This document shows, one piece after another, positions 19,225 through 27,643 of a stretch of DNA of 64,000 bases; position 1 is the stretch's first letter, and every line of letters starts with the position of its first letter. The stretch covers positions 3,398,001 through 3,462,000 of the forward strand of contig NZ_CP028918.1 of the NCBI RefSeq assembly GCF_003060865.1, read 5' to 3'. This DNA comes from Gemmobacter aquarius. GTDB lineage: Bacteria > Pseudomonadota > Alphaproteobacteria > Rhodobacterales > Rhodobacteraceae. The notes below the pieces were generated by a model. It did no database searches, was not told the DNA's origin, and saw only the letters and a program-made list of their open reading frames with translations. The position numbers and the translations under genes are program-made.

Positions 19225-20127
19225 ATGAAAAAGATTCTTCTTGCGACCACGATCCTGGTTGGCACCGCTGGCTTCGCCGCTGCCGAAGTAACCCTGTCGG
19301 GCGACGCCCGCATGGGTGTGACCAACAACACCGACTCGGGTGATACCGAATTCTCGAGCCGCGCTCGCGTCAAGTTCACCATGTCGGGCGAAACCGACGG
19401 CGGCCTGTCGTTCGGCGCTTCGTTCCGCGCTCATGAAGCAGGCGACGCAAACGGCAACACCGAAATGTCTTCGGGCTCCGTGTTCATGTCGGGCGCTTTC
19501 GGCACCATCACCATGGGCAACGTTGCCGGCGCTGCTGAAGCTGCCGTTGGCGACCTGTCGGGCGTTGGCTACACCGGCCTCGGCGACTTCTCGGACACCG
19601 TTTTCCTGACCGGTGACGGCGCAGAAGGCGAGCCGATCGTCCAGTACGCCTACACCGCTGGCGACCTGTCGGTCTACGTGTCGACCTCGGACGGCGCACA
19701 AGTCGAGAACTACGCTCTCGGCGTCGGCTACAAGATGGGCGACTACAACTTCGGCCTCGGCTACGAATCGTCCAGCAACGCGTTCGGCGCTCCGGATGGC
19801 GCGACGCACCTCGTCGCTTCGGTCGGCGGCACCTTCGGCGCGATCTCGGCCAAAGCCGTCTACGGCAAGGCTGACGTGTCGGGTCTCGACGCTGACCAGT
19901 ACGGTCTGTCGGCAACCTACACCGCTGACGCTCTGGCTGTGACCGGCTTCTACAAAGTCGTCGACACCTCGGCTCTGCCGGGTCCGTTTGGCAAAACCAC
20001 CGCAACGGGCATCGGCGCTTCCTACGACCTCGGCGGCGGCGCTGCGGTCAAGGGCGGTGTTGTCAACGTCGACTTCGGCCCCGTCGATGACTCGGTCTAT
20101 GACCTGGGCGTGACCTTCTCGTTCTGA
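19225..20127 (+). CDS. outer membrane porin, paralog 1
   Basis: A 300-residue porin. Signal peptide MKKILLATTILVGTAGFAAA, mature start EVTLSGDARMGV, Gly/Ala/Asp-rich alternating beta strands, and a C-terminal Phe (DLGVTFSF) as needed for BAM recognition. It belongs to the small alphaproteobacterial Gram-negative porin group that forms trimeric diffusion channels. SD GAGGG at 19216-19220. A tandem paralog follows at 20368, and a strong terminator lies behind each. Heavy use of few codons suggests high expression. Confidence 0.92.
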   Translation: MKKILLATTILVGTAGFAAAEVTLSGDARMGVTNNTDSGDTEFSSRARVKFTMSGETDGGLSFGASFRAHEAGDANGNTEMSSGSVFMSGAFGTITMGNVAGAAEAAVGDLSGVGYTGLGDFSDTVFLTGDGAEGEPIVQYAYTAGDLSVYVSTSDGAQVENYALGVGYKMGDYNFGLGYESSSNAFGAPDGATHLVASVGGTFGAISAKAVYGKADVSGLDADQYGLSATYTADALAVTGFYKVVDTSALPGPFGKTTATGIGASYDLGGGAAVKGGVVNVDFGPVDDSVYDLGVTFSF

Positions 20128-20150
20128 TCCACGGATCAGGGCGATACGGA

Positions 20151-20186
20151 AAGAGCGGGCCTCGTGCCCGCTCTTTTCTTTTTTAC
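20151..20186 (+). terminator. intrinsic terminator of porin 1
   Basis: AAGAGCGGGC, loop CTCGT, GCCCGCTCTT, then a T-rich run (TTCTTTTTT). A 10-bp stem 23 bp after the stop codon. Confidence 0.92.
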
Positions 20187-20241
20187 GGCAAACACTTAGC
20201 GCCATTCATGGCCGCGGGGGGTGATGCGTTAATGCACCTTG

Positions 20242-20262
20242 GTGTGGCGCGACTGCACCACG
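20242..20262 (+). promoter_or_regulatory. motif shared by both porin upstream regions, copy 2
   Basis: GTGTGGC-N5-TGCACCACG, same as at 19081-19101, located 126 bp before the second porin. See that entry. Confidence 0.5.
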
Positions 20263-20367
20263 GGTCTGCGTTTTGCGGGATCTGACAACCTTTGCGTTCC
20301 CAATCACCGCAATCGCAGATTAGTAAGCATCCATCGAAGTGTTTGATAACCCGTAAGGAGAGTACCT

Positions 20368-21252
20368 ATGAAAAAGATCCTGCTCGCCACGACCATGTTC
20401 GTCGCAGCCTCCGCCGCCGCCCACGCCGAAGTGACGCTGTCGGGCGACGCCCGCATGGGTGTGACCAACAACATCGCCTCGGGTGATACCGCGTTCACCA
20501 GCCGCGCTCGTCTGAAGTTCACCATGTCGGGCGAAACCGATGGCGGCCTGTCGTTCGGCGCTTCGTTCCGCGCCCATGAAGCTTTCAACGCCAACCGCGA
20601 CGCCCTCACCTCGGCAGGCTCCGTGTTCATCTCGGGCGCTTTCGGCAAGCTGACCATGGGCAACGTTGCTGGCGCTGCCGAAGCAGCCGTCGGCGACCTG
20701 TCGGGCGTTGGCTTCACCGGCCTCGGCGACTACTCGGATACCATGTTCCTGACCGGTGACGGCGCAGAACCCGAGCCGATCGTCCAGTACGCCTATACCG
20801 CTGGCGATCTGGCGGTTTATGCCTCGGCTACCGACGGCGTGACCCTGAAAAACTATGCTCTTGGCGTGTCGTACACTATGTCGGGCTACAACTTCGGCCT
20901 CGGCTACGAATCGACTGACGCAGCTGACGGCCCGGGCGTTGACGGAACCCACCTCGTCGCTTCGGTCGGCGGCACCTTCGGCGCCGTCGCGGCAAAAGCA
21001 GTGTACGGCAAAGCCGACATCGGCGCTGGCACCACCACCCAGTACGGTCTGTCGGCAACCTACACCGCCAACGCTCTGGCTGTGACCGGCTTCTACAAAG
21101 TGGCCGACGCTGCTACCAAAACCACCGCAATGGGTCTCGGCGCTGCCTATGACCTCGGCGGCGGCGCTTCGGTCAAGGGCGGTCTTGTCAATGTCGACGT
21201 CGACGGTATCGAAGACACCGTGTACGACCTGGGCGTGTCGTTCGACTTCTGA
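20368..21252 (+). CDS. outer membrane porin, paralog 2
   Basis: A 294-residue paralog of the preceding porin. Same signal start MKKILLATT, then an almost identical strand pattern (EVTLSGDARMGVTNN, KFTMSGETDGGLSFGASFRA) and a C-terminal Phe (GVSFDF). Differences cluster in stretches likely to be extracellular loops (for example FNANRDALTSAG against GDANGNTEMSSG). SD AAGGAG at 20355-20360. It has its own leader and terminator, so the pair can be expressed separately. Tandem duplication is the simplest origin. Confidence 0.92.
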   Translation: MKKILLATTMFVAASAAAHAEVTLSGDARMGVTNNIASGDTAFTSRARLKFTMSGETDGGLSFGASFRAHEAFNANRDALTSAGSVFISGAFGKLTMGNVAGAAEAAVGDLSGVGFTGLGDYSDTMFLTGDGAEPEPIVQYAYTAGDLAVYASATDGVTLKNYALGVSYTMSGYNFGLGYESTDAADGPGVDGTHLVASVGGTFGAVAAKAVYGKADIGAGTTTQYGLSATYTANALAVTGFYKVADAATKTTAMGLGAAYDLGGGASVKGGLVNVDVDGIEDTVYDLGVSFDF

Positions 21253-21272
21253 TCCATCAGAACCTGATCGTG

Positions 21273-21305
21273 AAAGGGCGGGCCTTGTGCCCGCCCTTTT
21301 GCTTT
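21273..21305 (+). terminator. intrinsic terminator of porin 2
   Basis: AAAGGGCGGGC, loop CTTGT, GCCCGCCCTTT, then TTGCTTTT. An 11-bp stem, the same design as behind porin 1. Confidence 0.92.
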
Positions 21306-21374
21306 TGCACCCCGCTTTGCCATGGCATCCGCAGCGCAGGGCGCTATCTTGCCGTCAAACAGACGGGGGGCGGC

Positions 21375-22031
21375 ATGTCGCTTGCGGATATTTCGGCGCG
21401 GATCGTTGCCGCCACTCAAGCATCGGGGCGCGATGTAAATTCGGTGCATCTGATCGCAGTTTCCAAGGTGCAGCCGCTAGAACGGGTCGAATCCGTGCTG
21501 ACCGCCGGACACCGCCTGTTCGGTGAAAACTACGTGCAGGAAGCAGCAGGTAAATGGCCCGACCTGCGCGCACGTTTCGGCGCGGTTTCCGTGCATATGA
21601 TCGGCCCGCTCCAGACCAACAAGGCGAAAGTCGCCGTTGAACTGTTTGATGCGATCCACACAGTCGACCGCCCCTCGCTGGCAGAAAAACTGGCCCGCCT
21701 GTCACAGGACCGCGGTCAATGCCCCGAGCTTTTCGTACAGGTCAACACAGGGGCCGAGCCGCAAAAGGCAGGCGTCCTGCCTGACGATCTCGACGCTTTC
21801 CTGACCATGTGTCGCGGCCTAGACCTGCCCGTGCAGGGCCTGATGTGCATCCCGCCCGAAGGCGAGGATTCGGCCCCGCATTTCGTGATGCTCGCAGCCA
21901 TGGCCGCACGAAACGGCCTGTCGGGCCTGTCGATGGGCATGAGCGGAGATTTTGAAGCCGCAATCGCAGCGGGCGCAACCCATGTGCGCGTCGGGTCGGC
22001 AATTTTCGGGGCGCGGACCTACGCTAACTGA
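21375..22031 (+). CDS. YggS-family pyridoxal-phosphate homeostasis protein
   Basis: A 218-residue PLPBP/YggS protein: a single-domain alanine-racemase-like barrel. PLP-binding Lys31 sits in LIAVSKVQP, and the other blocks are FGENYVQEA, MIGPLQTNK, GLMCIPP, LSMGMSGDFEAAI, and VRVGSAIFG. It binds and buffers PLP without known catalysis. Start at 21375 chosen from homology (MSLADI) with GGGGGG upstream; the frame extends through the porin terminator. Its end overlaps the convergent amylosucrase gene by 8 bp. Confidence 0.95.
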   Translation: MSLADISARIVAATQASGRDVNSVHLIAVSKVQPLERVESVLTAGHRLFGENYVQEAAGKWPDLRARFGAVSVHMIGPLQTNKAKVAVELFDAIHTVDRPSLAEKLARLSQDRGQCPELFVQVNTGAEPQKAGVLPDDLDAFLTMCRGLDLPVQGLMCIPPEGEDSAPHFVMLAAMAARNGLSGLSMGMSGDFEAAIAAGATHVRVGSAIFGARTYAN

Positions 22032-23910
22032 TCCACGCACGGGCAAAAGGCGGCAGCGCAACCATCCCGTCATGCACCGCAACCGGCAGGTCCGACAATT
22101 CGTCATGCAACCGCACGGTCCCCTGCGCGCGCAGCCAGCTTGCAGGCAGATGCACCCAGTCTTCCGAAAAGTTGAACAAACACAACAGATTGCCGGTCGG
22201 CGTCTCACGCGTAAAGGCAAAGACTTGCGGCGTGTCGCAGGGGATGACGCGGGTCGCATTGCCCGCGTGAATCGCCGCTGTTGCGCGGCGGCGGGCCAAA
22301 ATGTGCCGCGTTCCGGCAAAGACCTGCGCTGCGGGCGTCTCGCCGCTATGGCGCGCTTCGGCAAGCTGCCAATCCATCTGCGGGCGATGAATCCAACGGC
22401 TGTCATGTGCATGCTCGGGCACCGTTTCGTAGCTGCGGTCATTCAGCAGCGCCAGCTCGTCCCCCATATAGATCAGCGGTATCCCCCCGAAAGCCGCGAT
22501 CAACGCATGGCCCATCAGGATACGATTGATCGCATGGTCGATAGCCGTTCGGTCATTGGCCCCCAGCGCCGTTTCAAGCCCCGCGAGCGAGGCGAAACTG
22601 CCGGAAATCCGTTTGTCACCCGTGGCTTCGTTGTGCTGGAACAGCGCCCCGCGCGAAAACGTGCCGGGAAAACTGCCTTCGTAAAAATCGGACAGATACG
22701 CGCGGTGCGCGGGGCCGGACAGGCCAAGCGCCGCCGCATCCTCATCCGTCACCGCCCAGCCGATGTCATCATGGCAGCGGATATAGGTGGCATAGGTCGC
22801 ATTGGTCAGTTTCGGCGGGAAGTGGGTCGCCAGCACATGGCGCATCATCCGCGTGTCACGCGTGGCCAGCGACGACCAGAACTGCACCATCAGGCTGTTG
22901 TGATAGGCCAGGTTCCCGGTCCGTCCGTCATGGATGCCACGGCCAAGATAGGGCAGCATCTCGGCCGGTGCGACAATCGCCTCGGCCAGATGGATCGTCG
23001 CAGGTGCTGCAATCCGCGATGCCGCACGCAGCGCCTGCAAGATCATATGCACCTCCGGCTCAGACTGGCAGCGCGTTCCAAGCCGTTTCCACATGAAGGC
23101 CACAGCGTCCAGCCGCAGAATATCGGCCCCCCGATTGGCGAGGGTCAGCATGATGTCGGTGATCTCGAGGAACACCCAAGGGTTGGCCCAGTTCAGATCC
23201 CATTGATGTTCGTTGAACGTCGTCCAGACCCATTTCCCGAAATCCGGATAATGCGTGAAATTGCCTGGCGCGTTGTCGGGGAACACCTCGACCAGCGTTT
23301 CTTCATAGCGCTTTGGAAGATCGGGCGCGTCGAACATCAGGTAGTAATCCTGATATTTCGCATCCCCCTTCGCCGCCTTTTTCGCCCAGGCATGTTCCTT
23401 GGCCGTGTGGTTCAGCACCAGATCGATGCAGAGCGAGATGCCGTTTTCGCGAAAGGTGCGGGCCGCGGTTTCGAAATCATCCATCGTGCCATAAGCGGGG
23501 TTGATGGTGCGGTAATCCATCACCGAATACCCCCCGTCCGAATCGCCCGGGCGGGGTTTCAGGCAGGGCATGAAATGAACGTAAGTAATGCCCAGTTCTT
23601 TTAGATAATCCAACCGATCCAACACCTTGGGGATCGTGCCTGCAAAGCGGTCGATGTAGAACACATAGCCCGCCATATCGGGGCGCAAGAACCAGTCAGG
23701 CTCCAGATCACGCTGCAGATCGAGCCGTTTCAGGTCGGCAGGCCGCGCCTTCCACGCCTTGCCAAGGGCTTTCAGAAGCGCCTCGCGAAAGGCCGGATAA
23801 TCAGGGCGATGGCCATAAAGCGCATCCAGCATGGGCCAAAGATCGGGCGCGCTGCGGTTCAGGCGCAGCGCGAAAATCTCGTCATCCGTAACGGACGGCG
23901 TCTTGACCAT
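22024..23910 (-). CDS. amylosucrase (GH13 subfamily 4)
   Basis: A 628-residue glucan-forming glycoside hydrolase, close to the 636 residues of the Neisseria enzyme. Catalytic residues fit GH13: nucleophile Asp268 in ADILRLDAVAF, acid/base Glu310 in IHLAEAIV, and the transition-state Asp in YIRCHDDIGW, a distinctive amylosucrase motif. The N-terminal helical domain and the FYIDRFAGT / FMPCLKPRPGDSDGGY blocks also match. It uses sucrose to build alpha-1,4-glucan and releases fructose. No signal peptide, so cytoplasmic. No sucrose transporter or glycogen genes lie beside it. Confidence 0.9.
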   Translation of the reverse strand: MVKTPSVTDDEIFALRLNRSAPDLWPMLDALYGHRPDYPAFREALLKALGKAWKARPADLKRLDLQRDLEPDWFLRPDMAGYVFYIDRFAGTIPKVLDRLDYLKELGITYVHFMPCLKPRPGDSDGGYSVMDYRTINPAYGTMDDFETAARTFRENGISLCIDLVLNHTAKEHAWAKKAAKGDAKYQDYYLMFDAPDLPKRYEETLVEVFPDNAPGNFTHYPDFGKWVWTTFNEHQWDLNWANPWVFLEITDIMLTLANRGADILRLDAVAFMWKRLGTRCQSEPEVHMILQALRAASRIAAPATIHLAEAIVAPAEMLPYLGRGIHDGRTGNLAYHNSLMVQFWSSLATRDTRMMRHVLATHFPPKLTNATYATYIRCHDDIGWAVTDEDAAALGLSGPAHRAYLSDFYEGSFPGTFSRGALFQHNEATGDKRISGSFASLAGLETALGANDRTAIDHAINRILMGHALIAAFGGIPLIYMGDELALLNDRSYETVPEHAHDSRWIHRPQMDWQLAEARHSGETPAAQVFAGTRHILARRRATAAIHAGNATRVIPCDTPQVFAFTRETPTGNLLCLFNFSEDWVHLPASWLRAQGTVRLHDELSDLPVAVHDGMVALPPFARAWIS

Positions 23911-23968
23911 AATCGCTTCCTCCGCAGACGGGCGAACTATAACCGCTCCAAAGCGGTTTGAAAAGCGG

Positions 23969-24472
23969 TCAGGGACGGATGATCAGGCGGCTTTCATGCC
24001 GGATGCGGTTGGCGATCCACAACAGGTCAGCCCTTGCGAAACCCACGCAGCCCGCCGTGCCATGGCGCGGCCTGCGCCAGGTGTGGACAAAAATCGCCGA
24101 GCCGCGCCCCGGAACGGAAAAGGGCCAGTTCCAGTCGGTCAGCAAGATCAGATCATACATCGGATCAGGCCGCGTCAGGCGTTCATGGCCAAACCCGTGG
24201 GGCGCGCGCACCATCAAGTTGTAATCCGGATCACGCGGATCATCCGACCACAGGTCCGACGGACCAAAGGGCAGCGCCCAGTCCGGCAATTGCCGGGGCG
24301 ACAGGCGGTCAGGACGATACAGCATCCCGACGAAGCGGTGCGTCCCAAGCGGCGTCTTTCCGTCCCCCTCGCGCTTGCGATCGGTCACGCCGTCCTTGCC
24401 GATCGAACAGGGAAAACGCCGCCCCATGAAGCGTGCACCAAACGGCGTGACAACCAGATCAGACGGCTTCAC
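23969..24472 (-). CDS. L,D-transpeptidase (YkuD) family protein
   Basis: A 167-residue YkuD-like domain. The catalytic region reads [21 protein letters not shown], matching His...(S/T)xGC with a Thr-Ala-Gly-Cys version. The upstream block [14 protein letters not shown] is typical. No signal peptide is visible, so export or a cytoplasmic role is unclear. The start is a GTG (24470-24472) that overlaps the ribA TGA (GTGA), so it is the second gene of a ribA operon. Confidence 0.83.
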   Translation of the reverse strand: MKPSDLVVTPFGARFMGRRFPCSIGKDGVTDRKREGDGKTPLGTHRFVGMLYRPDRLSPRQLPDWALPFGPSDLWSDDPRDPDYNLMVRAPHGFGHERLTRPDPMYDLILLTDWNWPFSVPGRGSAIFVHTWRRPRHGTAGCVGFARADLLWIANRIRHESRLIIRP

Positions 24473-25557
24473 AAAAGATGCCCCGACTTCGCAGCCTTGG
24501 TCGCCAGATAGGCCGCGTTCTGCTCGGTCTGGCCAACATGCAGCGGCACGCGTTCGGTCACGGTCAACCCGCAGCTTTCCATCATGGCCAGCTTCTTGGG
24601 GTTGTTGGTCAGCAAACGTACCGCCGAAAACCCCATCTGCCGCAGAATGCCCGCACCTATGCGGAAATCGCGCTCGTCATCCTCGAACCCCAGCCGGTGA
24701 TTGGCCTCGACCGTGTCAAACCCCTGATCCTGCAGGGAATAGGCGCGCATCTTGTTGGCAAGCCCGATCCCGCGCCCCTCCTGGTTCAGGTAAAGCAGAA
24801 CCCCCGCCCCCGCCGCTCCCATCTGGGCCAGCGCCGCCTTCAGTTGCGGGCCGCAATCGCATTTCAGACTGCCCAGCACATCGCCCGTGAAACAGGCCGA
24901 ATGCAGGCGCGCCAAGACCGGAAGCGACCGGTCTGGCCGCCCGACCTCGATCGCGTAATGCTCTTCGCCCCCGTCTTCGGGCCGAAACACATGCAACCGC
25001 CCCGCAGCAGCCGCCTGCATCGGCAAACGGGCATGCACAACGTCATGCAGCGGCGAAGACCGCGTAAGTTCCGGCAAAATCTCTGAAAGCGGCAGCAGCG
25101 TCAGCCCGTTCTCACCCGCCAGCGTCAACCCGTGCGGAACGGCCACCAGCAGCGCCGCAGGCAGCAGATGCGCCGATTTCACCAATTGCAGCGCCGCGCG
25201 GTGCAAAACGGCGGTCCCCTCGCGCAAAGACCGCAGCGGCCCCTTCAGCGGCACGCGCAAATCATCGGCAGGGTCGGCCAGCGCCCGCAGCCATTCGGTC
25301 CCCACGTCCGCCGGAACGGCGATCCGCGCAAGATCGCCGTCGTAAGCACGGGCCTTCAACGTCTCGGCCCGCCGCGCCGTCAGGGCAAGTTCGACCGCCC
25401 CCTGCACGCGCAGCGCGGCAAGGCGTTCAACCGACAGCGCCTCGACCGCGACGCACAGCATCGCCTGCCCTTCGCCCGTCAGCACCACGGGCACGCCCAT
25501 GCGCAAATCGCCGCGGGCACGGGCAAGGCGTTCGACGATGGAAGGACGCAGCGGCAT
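24469..25557 (-). CDS. ribA: GTP cyclohydrolase II with unusual N-terminal extension
   Basis: A 362-residue protein. The C-terminal ~200 residues are RibA: zinc Cys set in [16 protein letters not shown], catalytic block [19 protein letters not shown], and LLTNNPKK. It opens GTP to the first riboflavin intermediate. The N-terminal ~150 residues occupy the place of RibB (DHBP synthase) in fused RibBA proteins, but I see no RibB active-site acidic motifs, so they appear degenerate or different. It overlaps the L,D-transpeptidase gene at its stop and is divergent from the regulator at 25707. Confidence 0.9.
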   Translation of the reverse strand: MPLRPSIVERLARARGDLRMGVPVVLTGEGQAMLCVAVEALSVERLAALRVQGAVELALTARRAETLKARAYDGDLARIAVPADVGTEWLRALADPADDLRVPLKGPLRSLREGTAVLHRAALQLVKSAHLLPAALLVAVPHGLTLAGENGLTLLPLSEILPELTRSSPLHDVVHARLPMQAAAAGRLHVFRPEDGGEEHYAIEVGRPDRSLPVLARLHSACFTGDVLGSLKCDCGPQLKAALAQMGAAGAGVLLYLNQEGRGIGLANKMRAYSLQDQGFDTVEANHRLGFEDDERDFRIGAGILRQMGFSAVRLLTNNPKKLAMMESCGLTVTERVPLHVGQTEQNAAYLATKAAKSGHLL

Positions 25558-25706
25558 GAAACTCTCCTGTCCGCATATCTAGGGCGGTGCTCGGCAAATT
25601 GAAACATAGCCCGCTCCTGCGACACGTCCGCGTGAGGGTTTTGTCGCATACCTTGCCGCGAAAGCGAGCCGGACGCATCTGTGACACAACCAAGACGGAG
25701 GTTCCC

Positions 25707-26393
25707 ATGGCCACGCTTCGAAAGATCTTGCTGGTAGACGACGATGACGACCTGCGCGAAGCGCTGAGCGAACAGTTGGTGATGACCGAAGATTTCGACG
25801 TGTTCGAGGCCCGCACCGGGGCCGAGGGCATGGAAAAGGCCAAGGCCGGGCTTTACGATCTGGTGATCCTCGATGTCGGCCTGCCCGATACCGACGGGCG
25901 CGAACTCTGCCGCCGGATGCGGAAACAGGGCGTGAAATGCCCGGTCTTGATGCTGACGGGGCATGATTCGGATGCCGACACTATTCTGGGGCTGGATGCG
26001 GGCGCGAACGACTACGTGACCAAGCCGTTCAAGTTCCCCGTCCTGCTGGCCCGCATCCGCGCGCAGTTGCGCCAGCACGAACAATCGGAAGACGCGGTGT
26101 TCACGCTGGGGCCCTATACGTTCAAGCCCGCGCAGAAAATGCTGGTGGATGAAAAGGATAAAAAAATCCGCCTGACGGAAAAAGAAACCAACATCCTGAA
26201 GTTCCTCTATCGGGCACAACAATCCGTAGTTGCAAGGGATGTGCTCCTGCATGAGGTCTGGGGATATAACGCAGGCGTCACCACCCACACGCTCGAAACC
26301 CACATTTACCGTCTACGTCAAAAGATTGAACCCGATCCCTCCAACGCGCGTTTGCTTGTTACCGAAAGCGGCGGATACAGATTGGTCGCTTAG
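25707..26393 (+). CDS. OmpR/PhoB-family response regulator
   Basis: A 228-residue two-domain regulator. The receiver has the acidic pocket DDDDD (11-15), phospho-acceptor Asp56 in LVILDVGLPDTDG, and the switch Lys in VTKPFKF. The winged-helix DNA-binding domain (about 130-228) has RLTEKETNILKFLYRAQ and THTLETHIYRLRQKI. The sequence resembles the CenR-type envelope regulator of alphaproteobacteria, but I cannot confirm that. No histidine kinase is adjacent (orphan). ATG 25707 follows CGGAGGTTCCC; 40 more codons upstream lack support. Confidence 0.92.
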   Translation: MATLRKILLVDDDDDLREALSEQLVMTEDFDVFEARTGAEGMEKAKAGLYDLVILDVGLPDTDGRELCRRMRKQGVKCPVLMLTGHDSDADTILGLDAGANDYVTKPFKFPVLLARIRAQLRQHEQSEDAVFTLGPYTFKPAQKMLVDEKDKKIRLTEKETNILKFLYRAQQSVVARDVLLHEVWGYNAGVTTHTLETHIYRLRQKIEPDPSNARLLVTESGGYRLVA

Positions 26394-26481
26394 GGCCTTA
26401 TTGTTGCCGGATTCGATACCTATATCTGTATCGCAAGTTGCAGAGAGTTCCCCTTGTCGTGTCGGGGTTATGGCACGACAC

Positions 26482-26527
26482 CCTCCCTGTTGGACCTGGC
26501 CGGGCTTCAAGCCCGGCCTTTTTTTGC
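26482..26527 (+). ncRNA. putative small RNA 3' part / terminator, copy 1
   Basis: CCTCCCTGTTGGAC (26482-26495), then GGCCGGGC, loop TTCAA, GCCCGGCC (26498-26518) and a T7 run. The stem-loop may simply end the response-regulator mRNA, but the conserved 14-mer in front is repeated 131 bp downstream with a second terminator. CCTCCCT is complementary to SD sequences. Candidate small RNA or processed 3' UTR. Confidence 0.5.
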
Positions 26528-26612
26528 TTTACAGCCACAGGTAGACTTTTAGCTGTAGCGGTATACATTTTCGTTAAGGAATTTTATACGAAGCCGTGCT
26601 AAACAAAGCTCA

Positions 26613-26660
26613 CCTCCCTGTTGGACTTCGGCCCGGGCCAGCGCGCCCGGGCTTTTTTTA
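26613..26660 (+). ncRNA. putative small RNA / terminator, copy 2
   Basis: CCTCCCTGTTGGAC (26613-26626), then stem GCCCGGG/CCCGGGC (26631-26637 with 26646-26652) and TTTTTTTA. An AT-rich stretch with possible -10 boxes precedes it, so an independent short transcript of roughly 60-100 nt is plausible. No ORF with an SD lies in it. Confidence 0.5.
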
Positions 26661-26797
26661 TGCCCCCGCAAGCGGCGGGGAACCCGGCTTATCCAAAATA
26701 CCCGCCCTTTCACGCTTGGCCCGGTTTTTCAGGTCTCGGGGCTGTGCTCGGGGCCGCAAGGTGATAGGACGGACAAGGATAAAAGGGGGCTTGGGGC

Positions 26798-27583
26798 ATG
26801 TTCACGCTGGCAACTTGGAACATCAATTCGGTGCGGCTGCGCGAAGGGTTGGTGGCAAAGCTGATGGCCGACGAAGGCCCCGACGTTCTGTGCCTGCAGG
26901 AATGCAAAAGCCCGGTCGACAAGATCCCGGTCGATACGTTCCAGTCGCTGGGCTACACCCACATGGTCGCCCGCGGCCAAAAGGGCTACAATGGCGTCGC
27001 GATCATCTCGAAACTGCCGCTCGAAGAGGTAGGCGCGCGCGATTTCGCCACGCTCGGCCATGCCCGCCACGTGGCGGCGCGGCTTCCGAACGGGGTGGTG
27101 ATCCACAATTGCTACGTCCCGGCAGGCGGCGACATCCCCGACCGCACCCAGAACGAGAAGTTCGGCCAGAAGCTCGATTTCCTGACCGAGATGCGCGACC
27201 ATTTCTTTGCCGAAAGGCCCATGCGGTCAATCCTTGTGGGCGATCTGAATATCGCACCGCGCGAAGATGACGTCTGGTCGCACAAGGCGCTCTTGAAAAT
27301 CGTCAGCCACACCCCGGTCGAGGTCGAGCATCTGGCGCAGGTGCAGGACGCGGGCGATTGGGTCGATGTGACGCGGGCCGACATTCCGCAGGGCTTGCTC
27401 TATTCATGGTGGTCCTATCGCGCCGCCGATTGGGACGCCGCCGACAAGGGCCGCAGGCTCGACCATATCTGGGCGACCCGCGACATCGCCGCCGCCGGAC
27501 ACGCCAGCCGCATCCTGCGCCCCTGCCGCGGCTGGGAACAGCCAAGCGACCACGTCCCGGTCTTTGCCAGCTTCGATCTGTGA
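26798..27583 (+). CDS. xthA: exodeoxyribonuclease III
   Basis: A 261-residue EEP-fold nuclease: MFTLATWNINSVRLR, catalytic Glu in VLCLQECKSP, GDLNIAPREDDVW, the LDHIWATRD block and C-terminal SDHVPVFASFDL. It acts as AP endonuclease and 3' exonuclease in base excision repair. Normal length. ATG preceded by GGGGGCTTGGGGC. Confidence 0.95.
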   Translation: MFTLATWNINSVRLREGLVAKLMADEGPDVLCLQECKSPVDKIPVDTFQSLGYTHMVARGQKGYNGVAIISKLPLEEVGARDFATLGHARHVAARLPNGVVIHNCYVPAGGDIPDRTQNEKFGQKLDFLTEMRDHFFAERPMRSILVGDLNIAPREDDVWSHKALLKIVSHTPVEVEHLAQVQDAGDWVDVTRADIPQGLLYSWWSYRAADWDAADKGRRLDHIWATRDIAAAGHASRILRPCRGWEQPSDHVPVFASFDL

Positions 27584-27643
27584 CAGGACTTTAACCCGCC
27601 GCGCAATCTGCTAGTCGTTTCGCCAAACGACGGGGGATTTGCG

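Larger units (their letters stand above)
26394..26797. other. 404-bp intergenic region with two sRNA-like elements
   Basis: No protein gene seen. It contains two copies of CCTCCCTGTTGGAC, each followed a few bases later by an intrinsic terminator, and between them an AT-rich tract (26530-26605) unusual for this genome, with possible -10 boxes (TATACA near 26564, TATACG near 26585). See the separate entries. Confidence 0.7.
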
